Origin: Candidatus Pacearchaeota archaeon
Lineage (GTDB): Archaea; Nanobdellota; Nanobdellia; Pacearchaeales; GW2011-AR1
Assembly (NCBI GenBank): GCA_017609915.1
Contig: JAFCDA010000008.1
Coordinates: forward strand, 1-36,665
DNA: 36,665 bases
Direction of reading: 5' to 3'
The notes below the pieces were generated by a model. That model made no database searches, was not told where the DNA came from, and saw only the letters and a list, made by a program, of their open reading frames with translations. Within the stretch, counting starts at the first letter, position 1. Each line of letters begins with the position of its first letter. Shown in pieces: positions 7,963 to 14,294 of the stretch. Made by a program: the position numbers and the translations under genes.

Positions 7963-8113
7963 TTAATATTAAAATATTTACTAAAAACTCTAACAAAATT
8001 GCAAATATCTATATCTTATAAGTATAGACTCAAAAAATTAGTAAATATTGAAAAAATAACATAAAATAGACCTATATTCTCTAAAATATATATTACAGAA
8101 CATGTATTTTGCC
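7963..8113. other. Gene-free left edge of the island
   Basis: Very AT-rich, no open frame with coding character. It holds ACATGTATTTTGC at 8100-8112, which recurs with one change (ACATGTATTATGC, 15875-15887) at the opposite edge of the foreign island, and ATCTTATAAGTATAG near 8015, which resembles the end of the dispersed element near 29590 in reverse orientation. Confidence 0.4.
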
Positions 8114-8144
8114 AAAAAAAAGCCCTAAACAACAGAGCTTTTTT
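8114..8144 (-). terminator. Intrinsic terminator at the end of the island operon
   Basis: Read on the minus strand: AAAAAAGCTCT - GTTGTTT - AGGGCTTTTTTTT. An eight-base A/T-GC outer stem plus CT/AG inner pair around one C/A mismatch, seven-base loop, followed by a U tract. It lies 17 nt past the stop codon at 8161 and is of bacterial Rho-independent type. Confidence 0.8.
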
Positions 8145-8160
8145 ATGAGAATGTCTGAAA

Positions 8161-9312
8161 TTATCTAACTATCAAAGAAGGAATTTTCTTCCATAAAAAC
8201 CAAGAAGGAAACCTAATAAAAACACCTCTGCAAAAAGGAGCTAAAAGAACATTTAGTCCAGAGTCTACGTCAGGTTTCACAACTTCTAAAAGCTTTCCGT
8301 AGTTAAACAAACAAGCAATAGCTCTCCTTATTACCTCTGTTAAAGCCCCTGAAAAACAACCTGTTGCAAGAGCAATAGTCAAAAGAATCGCTCTATTGTT
8401 AAAATAAGGATAAGTTTGCCAAGCAAAAATGCTTGTAGTAATCAACGTAACCCCCAAACAGAGGAAATGGCCCCTCCTTATAGCAATTTCATATAATGCT
8501 TTTAAGAAAAGCAAAACAACTGCCACTGGAACGAAAACAAAAGTCAAGAAAAAGGCCCCTGTGCTAACAAAATACAAGACTATTAAAATAAGTGAAAAGG
8601 CAAAGACTAATTCTGTTAAGAAAAGTCTATATAATTGGTAAAGCATAAACCAAAGAATGCCTTTATTTGAATATACTTCAAAATCAAGATAATAGTCTTT
8701 CAAACATTCATAAAATAAACAAGGGCCAAGAGATCCAATAAACGATCCAAGTAAAACAATAAAAAGCATTAGGCTTAAAAAAGCCACAAAACCTTCACTT
8801 TCTGGAGCCCCTGTTTCAATACTTGCCCAAAGCCAGGAAAACGAAGGAACAAGCCAGATAAAGTTCACTAAAATATAAACAATTAAAGACACTAAAGCAA
8901 ACATCATAGCTCTATTCATTGGATGAGCTCTAAGCCAATTAATAAACGGGCTGGCTTTTACATTCAAGAAGTTTCCAAGACCCCTTCTTCGCTTAGAAAA
9001 AAAGGAAGAAATAGGAAACCAAACCCTCTTTCTCATACCTGAAAGAAAAATTCTTTTTGAAGTAAAGAATAATTTGCAAGATTTCACTTTCAAGTCAAGA
9101 GCCCTCTTTCTCTTTTTCCAAACAAGGATAGTTTCGTACCAAGAATCAATAAGAGCTTTGAAGATTTCTTGATACCAGTATCCTATCACCACACCAACAA
9201 AACAACTAACTGGCAAAAGGAGAGGATAAATTAATGCACAAGTCAAGATGCCTAAAACCCCTCCTAAAAAACCACCCAAAAAATTTCGATTTGTAATACT
9301 TCTTTCTTTCAT
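8161..9312 (-). CDS. Multi-pass membrane protein of unknown function
   Basis: 383 residues from ATG 9312. AAAAGGAG sits 8 nt before this ATG, so the seven-residue longer frame from 9333 is rejected. About eight hydrophobic segments (roughly 10-30, 33-48, 133-153, 175-197, 220-250, 255-277, 285-303, 310-330), with a basic cytoplasmic stretch at 55-120 rich in Arg/Lys. Not recognised. It is the last gene before the terminator and pairs with another membrane protein 33 nt upstream. Base use and SD differ from the archaeal neighbours. Confidence 0.7.
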   Translation of the reverse strand: MKERSITNRNFLGGFLGGVLGILTCALIYPLLLPVSCFVGVVIGYWYQEIFKALIDSWYETILVWKKRKRALDLKVKSCKLFFTSKRIFLSGMRKRVWFPISSFFSKRRRGLGNFLNVKASPFINWLRAHPMNRAMMFALVSLIVYILVNFIWLVPSFSWLWASIETGAPESEGFVAFLSLMLFIVLLGSFIGSLGPCLFYECLKDYYLDFEVYSNKGILWFMLYQLYRLFLTELVFAFSLILIVLYFVSTGAFFLTFVFVPVAVVLLFLKALYEIAIRRGHFLCLGVTLITTSIFAWQTYPYFNNRAILLTIALATGCFSGALTEVIRRAIACLFNYGKLLEVVKPDVDSGLNVLLAPFCRGVFIRFPSWFLWKKIPSLIVR

Positions 9313-9345
9313 AATAATTCTCCTTTTAAACATTAATATTTTTTA

Positions 9346-9873
9346 TCAACTCCAACTCACAATACTCCACCGACCAAAGTAAAAGATCAAAGTCTTTATT
9401 GTTATCACTACAAGTGTTGCAGCAAAGGAAACACACAATGAGGATTTAATGTCTTCAGGAACAAAAAGAAAATACATCACTAAAAAAGTAGAAACCCCCA
9501 CTAAGAGGAGTATTAACACGTTCCAGCGAAAAAGGCAATAGACAAAGTTAGAAAAGATCATAGAAAGCCCAATAGTTAAAATAAATATCCCTATACCTAA
9601 GAGAATTCCAATTCCTATTACCTTCTTTGTTGGTTCAATCCCTGCCTTGTTCATCAACTCATTTAATCTGTTCAGTTTCTGTAATGAACTAGATATCTGG
9701 GACCCATTATCTTCAAATGGCCCTTCTTGTAATATCAAGAACAAAGACCAAAAAACCACATAGAACAGTATGGTTCCCATCAGCGCACCCATAACAATTA
9801 CTCTCCACCAAATCCCTGTTCTGTCTTCCCCATCATATAATTCTACATTTTCTCCACTCCCTAAGTTTTCCAT
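9346..9873 (-). CDS. Four-helix membrane protein of unknown function
   Basis: 175 residues. ATG 9873 is preceded by GAGAAAGGAGAAATTATT, an excellent SD; the open frame continues 23 codons upstream to 9942 but that would overlap the tiny prepilin-like gene and has no SD. Membrane segments at about 25-48, 90-112, 118-138 and 145-165; the loop at about 52-85 is predicted extracytoplasmic or cytoplasmic and charged. Not recognised. Confidence 0.7.
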   Translation of the reverse strand: MENLGSGENVELYDGEDRTGIWWRVIVMGALMGTILFYVVFWSLFLILQEGPFEDNGSQISSSLQKLNRLNELMNKAGIEPTKKVIGIGILLGIGIFILTIGLSMIFSNFVYCLFRWNVLILLLVGVSTFLVMYFLFVPEDIKSSLCVSFAATLVVITIKTLIFYFGRWSIVSWS

Positions 9874-9902
9874 AATAATTTCTCCTTTCTCAAACAATGA
9901 AA

Positions 9903-9983
9903 CTAACCAAAAATAAGTGCAAGTAAAAAAAGCACCACACAAACAATCAATACCTCAATTATACAAAAACCTTTATTTTTCAT
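9903..9983 (-). CDS. 26-residue prepilin-signal-like peptide
   Basis: ATG 9983 to TAG 9903. The peptide starts MKNKGFCIIEVLIV: short basic leader, Gly before Phe, and Glu at position +5, the class III (prepilin peptidase) signal, followed only by the hydrophobic helix and a stop. AAAGGGG lies 8 nt upstream of the ATG inside a hairpin (9989-10022). It shares the signal type with the prepilin-like genes 4 kb upstream but lacks any C-terminal domain. It could be a real mini-pilin, a remnant, or a leader peptide. Confidence 0.55.
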   Translation of the reverse strand: MKNKGFCIIEVLIVCVVLFLLALIFG

Positions 9984-9988
9984 CTCCC

Positions 9989-10022
9989 AACCCCTTTCCT
10001 TTTTTCAAAAAAAGAGGGGGTT
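9989..10022 (-). promoter_or_regulatory. Hairpin covering the SD of the 26-residue gene
   Basis: Minus strand: AACCCC near one end pairs with GGGGTT near the other, with T7/A6 tracts closing the stem inside. The 3' arm contains AAAGGGG, the SD for ATG 9983, so folding would hide the ribosome site. Confidence 0.45.
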
Positions 10023-10108
10023 TGATTAAGGTGTCTTTAAATAAACAGCACAACATTTTCAGCTTAGAAACATAATCCCATAATAATCAAACCCTACCTC
10101 CTTAATTG

Positions 10109-10891
10109 TTATTTCCACTTAATCACGATTCCTATTCCAAAGACCCAGTCATCTTTCTGGTCTTTAATATCTGGCAATGAGAAAAAGTAAGTTACATCAG
10201 GAAAAACCAAATTTGCATTTTTCCCAAAACATAGCGGGAGCTTCCATGATAGGCTAGTATTAACCTTGCCATTAAAACCCGGACTTCCGAAAATATACCC
10301 ATCATCATAACCACAATCTCCTCCTAAAGACCAATCAAGACCTTCGTAAACATTAATGTTCTGAAGAACACCAGCACGAAAGTCCCAGCCATTTCCTTTT
10401 GACGAATTCAGCAAAGTATAATTTGAAACATTAAAAAAAGGCGTCATTGTTTGCCGAGGATTGATTTCAAAGGCTTTGCTGAAATTTGCATTAGTAAAAA
10501 ACAGGTCAATAGAATCTTCGCCACTGTACTTAAGCTGTGGCCCAAGATCCCAGAATGCAACACTAAAATTCACATCCAAACCGCCGGCCTGAAAAGCTTT
10601 TCCGATAATATAATTTGTTTCTGTTGCAAAACCAAGTTCTGCAGAATTTTCCATATCAAAGAAATGATTGTCTGCAGACCCTGAATGCCAGAATTTGCCG
10701 TACCATCCAGATACATGACGTGCAGTAATCCCTGTTTGAATTACCCAATCGTCATGAATACTGAAACCATCTGGCGAAACGTATTTGTCTTTCAGAAAAG
10801 ATTCAAATTCATAACTCCAGTCACCAGCAAAAACCTTGTTTGTGATGATTAAAATCATCAACACCATAATTGTAATTAATGCCTTTTTCAT
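10109..10891 (-). CDS. Secreted outer-membrane-like beta-barrel protein
   Basis: 260 residues from ATG 10891; AAAGGAG ends immediately before ATG 10897, too close, and 6 nt before ATG 10891, which is chosen. Residues 1-23 are a Sec signal peptide (MKKALITIMVLMILIITNKVFAG, cleavage after VFA), shown here only to define the motif. The mature part alternates polar and aromatic/hydrophobic residues with many Gly, Trp and Tyr ('GITARHVSGWYGKFWHSG', 'AELGFATETNYIIG') and ends in a strand '...WVFGIGIVIKWK', the pattern of a bacterial outer-membrane barrel. An archaeal cell has no known machinery for such a barrel, one of the strongest hints that the island has a bacterial source. Confidence 0.65.
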   Translation of the reverse strand: MKKALITIMVLMILIITNKVFAGDWSYEFESFLKDKYVSPDGFSIHDDWVIQTGITARHVSGWYGKFWHSGSADNHFFDMENSAELGFATETNYIIGKAFQAGGLDVNFSVAFWDLGPQLKYSGEDSIDLFFTNANFSKAFEINPRQTMTPFFNVSNYTLLNSSKGNGWDFRAGVLQNINVYEGLDWSLGGDCGYDDGYIFGSPGFNGKVNTSLSWKLPLCFGKNANLVFPDVTYFFSLPDIKDQKDDWVFGIGIVIKWK

Positions 10892-10948
10892 AGACATCTC
10901 CTTTCCGAAACCATCTTTTAAAATAAGTTTCTACTTATGTTTTTGTTT

Positions 10949-11077
10949 CTATTTGTGTTTGTTTTTACGACAAGTTTTTTTCTTTTCTTTCCTTTTCTTT
11001 TTTGCTGCCTTCTTCTTTGCCATTCGTTTCTTCGTTGTTAGTCTCTTTTTTTTCGCTACCTTCTTTTTCTTTGCCAC
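10949..11077 (-). CDS. 42-residue Lys-rich histone-H1-like peptide
   Basis: GTG start at 11077, 6-7 nt after AAAGGAG; stop TAG at 10949. About 60% Lys/Arg with Ala (MAKKKKVAKKKRL... KRMAKKKAAKKKRKEKKK) and a short 'TCRKNKHK' tail. Composition fits a small nucleic-acid-binding protein like bacterial H1-type tails or a ribosome-associated peptide; no fold can be assigned. It lies between the hairpin array and the barrel gene. Confidence 0.6.
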   Translation of the reverse strand: MAKKKKVAKKKRLTTKKRMAKKKAAKKKRKEKKKTCRKNKHK

Positions 11078-11181
11078 AGCTGTTCTCCTTTATTCAAAGA
11101 CCATCAAACCAAGCATCACTACAGTAGCAATACTCCTTTAATACTAAACACAATTTCCATCATCCTCTGCAAGTAAATAAA

Positions 11182-11235
11182 AACAGGTAGGAAAAGGAAC
11201 ATTCAATTATTTCCTACCTGTTACTTAGCGTCCAT
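11182..11235 (-). promoter_or_regulatory. Putative attenuator: four-codon minigene (MDAK) abutting an intrinsic hairpin
   Basis: Minus strand: GGAGGAGG, five bases, ATG GAC GCT AAG TAA (11235-11221), and directly after it the perfect 13-bp stem AACAGGTAGGAAA / TTTCCTACCTGTT (11222-11182) with a 15-base loop and T5 behind it. A ribosome on the minigene would cover the 5' arm, so translation and hairpin formation exclude each other. Downstream genes are the Lys-rich peptide and the barrel protein. Confidence 0.55.
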
Positions 11236-11294
11236 GCTAACCTCCTCCAAAGCAATCCTCCTTATACTCAACTCAACCCACTTGGAATCTTATT

Positions 11295-11372
11295 ATCTTT
11301 AATTTAAGTTAATGAAAAGCTTAATCTCAGTAGAACATCTCTCCTTATGCTTATCAAATATTGATAAATAAT
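11295..11372 (+). repeat. Dispersed intergenic element, copy A (inside the island)
   Basis: Contains ATCTTTAA, TTAATGAA, AGCTTAATCTCAG, then TATGCTTATCAAATATTGA at 11346-11364, the last identical over 19 bases with 19453-19471 (copy C) outside the island. The first half aligns with copies F (25410) and I (33328). It also contains the perfect inverted repeat TTATCAA-ATA-TTGATAA. Confidence 0.6.
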
Positions 11373-11497
11373 ATAATAACAAAAAAAGCCCCCAGCCACA
11401 GAGGAAAAGAAAAACCAGCCAAGGGCTTTTAAAAAGGCTCTGGAACGCCGCACAAAAAAGGAAAGTAAAAAAATCCCAGAGCCAAAACTCACATAAG

Positions 11498-11525
11498 TAA
11501 AATAAAATGATGCAAAGAAGCCCCT
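11498..11525. repeat. 28-bp direct repeat in hairpin array, copy 1
   Basis: Starts TAAAATAAAATGATGC and ends AAAGAAGCCCCT; identical to 11648-11675, spacing 150 bp. It covers the linker and the start of the GCCCC hairpin, showing that a two-hairpin block was duplicated in tandem. Confidence 0.85.
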
Positions 11526-11647
11526 AGCTTTTTTAGAGGAGGAAAGGAGAGAAACAAACGAATCAAGCCAGGGGCTCAACAAAAAAAGACCTCTGCAGTA
11601 CAGACAAAAAGGAGAAACACCTGCACAAGGTCTAAGTGACACAAAAT

Positions 11648-11675
11648 TAAAATAAAATGATGCAAAGAAGCCCCT
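11648..11675. repeat. 28-bp direct repeat in hairpin array, copy 2
   Basis: Second copy of the repeat at 11498-11525. Confidence 0.85.
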
Positions 11676-11849
11676 GCGGTGCGGAGGGAGAGGAAAAAGC
11701 GAGATTCCCGCAAGGGCTTGAAATGCAACAAAATAACTAATATAAAAAAGTAAAATAAGATAATAATGAAAAACCAAGGCCCTGGCTAGTGTGGAAAGGA
11801 GAGTAAAGTAAAAAAACCAGGGCCTGGTTAAGAATATCAAAACTTATTG

Positions 11850-12020
11850 TTAGTCGCGCCGACGTTTTTTTCGATTCCACTTCCTTTCTCTTCCCTTCTT
11901 ATTTTGTTCAGGGAAATGAGAAGAAAAAGATATTAAAATTCCTCCATCAGAATCTCCATCCTCTTCCTCACAAAAAGTTAATACATCTGAATTTTCTTGG
12001 GAACACTCGTTGTTTTCCAT
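11850..12020 (-). CDS. 56-residue acidic/basic peptide of unknown function
   Basis: ATG 12020 with GAAAGGAG ending 9 nt upstream; stop TAA at 11850. The first 30 residues are acidic and polar ('CSQENSDVLTFCEEEDGDSDGG'), the last 20 strongly basic (GRERKWNRKKRRRD). No membrane segment. Not recognised. Its stop is followed after about 20 nt by the last hairpin of the array (11777-11830), which can act as its terminator. Confidence 0.55.
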   Translation of the reverse strand: MENNECSQENSDVLTFCEEEDGDSDGGILISFSSHFPEQNKKGRERKWNRKKRRRD

Positions 12021-12072
12021 TGTTCAAACACTCCTTTCATTTAACAATCTTTATAGATTTTAAAAACAACAA

Positions 12073-12159
12073 TGGAGCAGATAGAGATAGGATTCGAACC
12101 TACGAGTCACATCACAAATAAACCTATGATGATGCTTAAGCCTCTTGCATACTGCCCCA
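12073..12159 (-). tRNA. tRNA-like structure 1 (degenerate, 87 nt)
   Basis: Minus strand. Ends TGGGGCA / TGCTCCA pair over seven bases (one G-U), extended by another G-C inside. A D-arm ATGC - AAGAGGCTTAA - GCAT has a GG in its loop. An arm CATCA / TGATG follows with a 12-base loop instead of seven. The T-arm GTAGG-TTCGAAT-CCTAT is standard. Seven extra bases (CTCTATC) lie between T-arm and acceptor, so it is not a normal tRNA. It sits 73 nt downstream of the lipoprotein gene. Isoacceptor not assignable. Confidence 0.4.
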
Positions 12160-12231
12160 CACTTATTCATCAGTTGAAAATCAAGTTGAATTAATAGATT
12201 CCAAGATGAATCAATCATCGTATTGTTAAGT

Positions 12232-12774
12232 CTATGTCTTATGCAACGGAAACGGCGAGACAATAATCTCTGGCTCAATATAAACCACCCTGCCATCGCC
12301 GGTCTTAGGATCAATCATAATTAACCAAGTGGCCGAGAGGGTCTGTGGCATAAATAAACCATTTGGCTCCGGTTGAGGCATTTTATCAAAAGGACCATAA
12401 CCAGCCATATCAACCCCCGCAACATGATCTATCGAAACTACCCTTTCCGGATTGGAATACTGAACACAATAAGGGAGACCATAACCGTAGCACTTGCCTA
12501 TGAAAACTAATTCTCCCTTAAACGGATTAAATAGGTAAGCATAACAAATAAACTTCTCTTGATCCCGAAGCTCATAGATCATCTTTAGAAGTTTCTTTTC
12601 CTGAAAATTAACAATCGCAGGCATACCTATTTGAGCATTTGCCTCTTTCATTGATTCGGCAGTTTGCTTTTGCATCTTCGCATCGGCATCATCTGTTTTT
12701 CTGGTACATCCAGCGATTGAAAAACCAATACAAAGCAATACAACAATCAACAAAATATTTTTAACACTATTCAT
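12232..12774 (-). CDS. Lipoprotein with YGLPY...PNGLF...VYIEP motifs
   Basis: 180 residues. Signal peptide and lipobox at 1-23 ('VVLLCIGFSIAGC', lipid-modified Cys23), so it is a bacterial-type lipoprotein. The mature part has 'KKLLKMIYELRDQEKFICYAYLF', 'GKCYGYGLPYCVQYSNPERVV', 'MPQPEPNGLFMPQTLSATWLIMID' and 'VVYIEPEIIVSPFPL'. I associate this motif set from memory with a family common in phages and diverse bacteria, function unknown; no database check was possible. AAAGGG lies 8 nt before the ATG. Confidence 0.7.
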   Translation of the reverse strand: MNSVKNILLIVVLLCIGFSIAGCTRKTDDADAKMQKQTAESMKEANAQIGMPAIVNFQEKKLLKMIYELRDQEKFICYAYLFNPFKGELVFIGKCYGYGLPYCVQYSNPERVVSIDHVAGVDMAGYGPFDKMPQPEPNGLFMPQTLSATWLIMIDPKTGDGRVVYIEPEIIVSPFPLHKT

Positions 12775-12844
12775 AATCTACCCTTTCACTAACTAAATAC
12801 ACAATATTAATTTTTTCACATATGATTTACGCTTCTTGGCCTTA

Positions 12845-13198
12845 TTAAAATTTAAGGTCTGTTTCTCCGTACTTACATTTTTTGAGAAAATTTTTCAACT
12901 CAACGCTTTCTATAAGATTCTCATCATATTCAGCAAAGGAATGCCGAATCGCACTTGCAATAGCCTTCTTCGCAATATCATCTGTTGCAGATTCATACTC
13001 ATACTTAGCCTTGACAAGTTCCTGTAGTTTTCCCTCATTGTAACTACGGGTTTGTTTAAAGACTTCCCGGCGCACAGCTTCTCGCTTCGGACCAAAAAAT
13101 CCATACCATTTGATTCCTGCCCACTCAAGACCAAAAGCTGCACATAAAAGCACAGCCAGAATCAAAAGCCCTAACATTACATAACCAAAAGTCTTCAT
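12845..13198 (-). CDS. Single-pass membrane protein, GPKREAVRREVFKQTRSY family
   Basis: 117 residues with AAAAGGAG 7 nt before ATG 13198. One N-terminal membrane helix (about 5-25), then a charged, fully helical domain: 'GPKREAVRREVFKQTRSYNEGKLQELVKAKYEYESATDDIAKKAIASAIRHSFAEYDENLI' and 'ELKNFLKKCKYG'. From memory the FGPKRE..RREVFE.TQSY pattern also recurs in phage and bacterial hypothetical proteins, often near the lipoprotein family encoded just downstream here. Function unknown. Confidence 0.65.
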   Translation of the reverse strand: MKTFGYVMLGLLILAVLLCAAFGLEWAGIKWYGFFGPKREAVRREVFKQTRSYNEGKLQELVKAKYEYESATDDIAKKAIASAIRHSFAEYDENLIESVELKNFLKKCKYGETDLKF

Positions 13199-13541
13199 TT
13201 TAAATCTCCTTTTAACTAAACTACAATCTTTTCTGTCTCAATCAACACAATCAAGACATACTATTTTTCACATCTTATTTCTATATTAAACTCACTCCCT
13301 TAAGTGAGATTATAAAGGTGACAAACCCTCCAATTCTTTTCAAAACTTTCCAACAACCCATAACAGACCAGACAGGATTTGAACCTGTGTAAGTAACATA
13401 ATCCTTTATGTCATCACCCCAAAAATGGTGAGTAAAATCATGTTGTAAATCTTCTGGCCTAACCACAAACACGCTTCCTTGCTTCTCGGAGCACACCGAG
13501 TCTACACTAAAACAAAATTCAACGCACAGAACCTTATTTGT
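13199..13541 (-). other. Gene-free stretch with hairpins and a tRNA-like structure
   Basis: Holds the second tRNA-like structure (13365-13460), hairpin CTCACT-CCCTTA-AGTGAG at about 13292-13309, hairpin CTCGG-AGCACA-CCGAG at about 13486-13501, and CCAACAACCCATAACAG near 13350-13366, repeated with one change near 14228-14244. No open frame here looks coding. Confidence 0.5.
13365..13460 (-). tRNA. tRNA-like structure 2 (type II-like, 96 nt, no clear D-arm)
   Basis: Minus strand. Acceptor AGGCCAG / CTGGTCT pairs over all seven positions (one G-U), directly joined to a perfect T-arm ACAGG-TTCAAAT-CCTGT. An anticodon-like arm TCACC / GGTGA has an eight-base loop ATTTTTGG, and a long variable arm ACATAA-AGGA-TTATGT is perfect, as in Leu/Ser tRNAs. 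The 22 nt between acceptor and anticodon arm form no evident D-stem and lack GG. Isoacceptor not assignable; probably a decayed or unusual mobile-element tRNA. Confidence 0.5.
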
Positions 13542-13766
13542 TCACAATGTAGAATAAACTTCCTTGCACTTTTCAGAAACATACTTGAAAAAGTTCCCTA
13601 TTTTTTCACCAGCCTCCTTGCACTGCCTTAACGTAATTTTACTTTTAGCAGAGAATACTATTTCATCACTCTCATCTTTTGACACCTCAAAATCTGTGAT
13701 TCCAATATATGTTACAATCACAAAAATAAACAGTGTCATTAAAACTAATCTCTTGAGAGTTTTCAT
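13542..13766 (-). CDS. Small membrane-anchored protein of unknown function
   Basis: 74 residues from ATG 13766, with AAGGAG 8 nt upstream; the six-residue longer frame from 13784 overlaps the SD and is rejected. One N-terminal hydrophobic helix (about 6-25, 'LVLMTLFIFVIVTYIGI'), then a short charged domain with two Cys ('LRQCKEAGEKIGNFFKYVSEKCKEVY'). Could be a signal peptide or anchor. Not recognised. It follows the prepilin-like gene at 13804 in the same operon. Confidence 0.6.
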   Translation of the reverse strand: MKTLKRLVLMTLFIFVIVTYIGITDFEVSKDESDEIVFSAKSKITLRQCKEAGEKIGNFFKYVSEKCKEVYSTL

Positions 13767-13803
13767 AATAAATCTCCTTGCCATTAAAAAATTAAAAGTT
13801 AGA

Positions 13804-14187
13804 TTATTCGTTAGGATCCTGTATTCTGGTTCCTTCTACAAAAAGCACAAGAGCACCCGGAGCTGGAGGATTTTCCCTATCAAATGTCCAAGTTCCTAAA
13901 TCCGCTATTTCACCTCTTTTTAAATCATCCTCAAGACTGAGAAAATACTGCTCAGAAAGTTCAAGGAATTTTTTCAGGTCATCCTCTTTTATTAAACAAA
14001 TTTTTTCATCCCGATAAGAATACTCCATTTTTACGCAGTAGTTAGACCTGAGATATTCAATAACTTCTGAATACCTATTCTGCGCTACACCTTCTTGAAT
14101 TTGTGGAACCACTATGCATGCCAAAATCACCAAGATGACAACAACAATCAGAACCTCCACCAATGTAAAACCATTTCGCGTCTTCAT
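13804..14187 (-). CDS. Prepilin-like protein with W-T-F/G-T-R C-terminal domain (paralogue 1)
   Basis: 127 residues. Class III signal MKTRNG/FTLVEVLIV: leader of six residues, Gly-Phe cleavage site, Glu at +5, hydrophobic helix to about 28. It would be processed by prepilin peptidase and assembled in, or anchored by, a type II/IV pilus system; none of that machinery is in the window. The C-terminal domain (about 45-127) has 'VKMEYSYRDE', 'DLGTWTFDREN' (WTF 100-102) and 'FVEGTRIQ' (GTR 119-121), shared with the genes at 14295, 14737 and 15261. The first 84 coding bases plus the ribosome site are identical to those of the 15261 gene (99-bp repeat). Confidence 0.8.
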   Translation of the reverse strand: MKTRNGFTLVEVLIVVVILVILACIVVPQIQEGVAQNRYSEVIEYLRSNYCVKMEYSYRDEKICLIKEDDLKKFLELSEQYFLSLEDDLKRGEIADLGTWTFDRENPPAPGALVLFVEGTRIQDPNE

Positions 14188-14201
14188 AATAAAAATCCTT
14201 T
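14103..14201. repeat. 99-bp identical repeat, copy 1 (prepilin N-terminal cassette)
   Basis: Identical base for base to 15569-15667 by my reading, offset 1466. It covers the RBS (AAAGGAT), the ATG and codons for the signal and the hydrophobic helix up to 'ACIVVP'. The flanking sequence and the rest of both genes have diverged, so this is a cassette-like duplication or gene conversion. Confidence 0.9.
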
Positions 14202-14243
14202 ACAAGTTAAACAAAATTTTCTTTTTCCAAAAACCCATAACAG

Positions 14244-14275
14244 CTGACTCTTTGTAAAACAATACAAAAAGTCAG
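14244..14275 (-). terminator. 13-bp intergenic hairpin between prepilin-like genes
   Basis: Minus strand CTGACTTTTTGTA / TACAAAGAGTCAG, 13 pairs with one G-U, six-base loop. No U tract directly follows, so it is more likely an mRNA processing or stability hairpin than a full terminator. Confidence 0.5.
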
Positions 14276-14294
14276 TTCGTTGCAAGTTCTCAGA

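Larger units (their letters stand above)
11384..11830 (-). ncRNA. Array of six terminator-like hairpins with anti-SD-like loops
   Basis: Six inverted repeats follow each other: 11384-11430 (AAAAGCCC/GGGCTTTT), 11436-11483 (GGCTCTGG/CCAGAGCC), 11519-11576 (AGCCCCT/AGGGGCT), 11587-11633 (AGACCT/AGGTCT, plus inner TGCA pairs), 11668-11719 (AAGCCC plus TGCGG/CCGCA), 11777-11825 (AGGCCCTGG/CCAGGGCCT, extended by AACCA/TGGTT). Read on the minus strand, four are directly followed by runs of five to seven U, and every loop (20-40 nt) is CU-rich with CUCCUUU, UCUCC or UUUCCU. A seventh like unit is 11182-11222. Could be a string of small RNAs each ending in its own terminator, or a multi-hairpin regulator. 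On the plus strand the same loops show GGA motifs as in CsrA-binding RNAs, but the U tracts favour the minus strand. Confidence 0.6.

Noticed and set aside
10836-11141. 101-codon plus frame, Phe-rich
   Set aside because: It is the antisense of the Lys-rich peptide gene; poly-Lys codons read backwards give Phe/Leu.
11384-11830. CRISPR array or integron attC array
   Set aside because: No repeat of constant sequence alternates with spacers, and the stems lack the GTTRRRY/RYYYAAC ends of attC sites.
11304-11840. 178-codon open frame on the minus strand
   Set aside because: It runs through all six hairpins, its 'RRGFFASFYF' repeats merely translate the DNA repeats, composition is Phe/Ser-rich noise, and it has no suitable SD.
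12060-12314. 84-codon minus frame overlapping the lipoprotein gene end
   Set aside because: Shadow frame of the lipoprotein and tRNA-like structure 1, no SD.
13281-13496. 71-codon minus frame ending with 'YTGSNPVWSV'
   Set aside because: That motif is the typical translation of a tRNA T-arm; the frame lies over tRNA-like structure 2.
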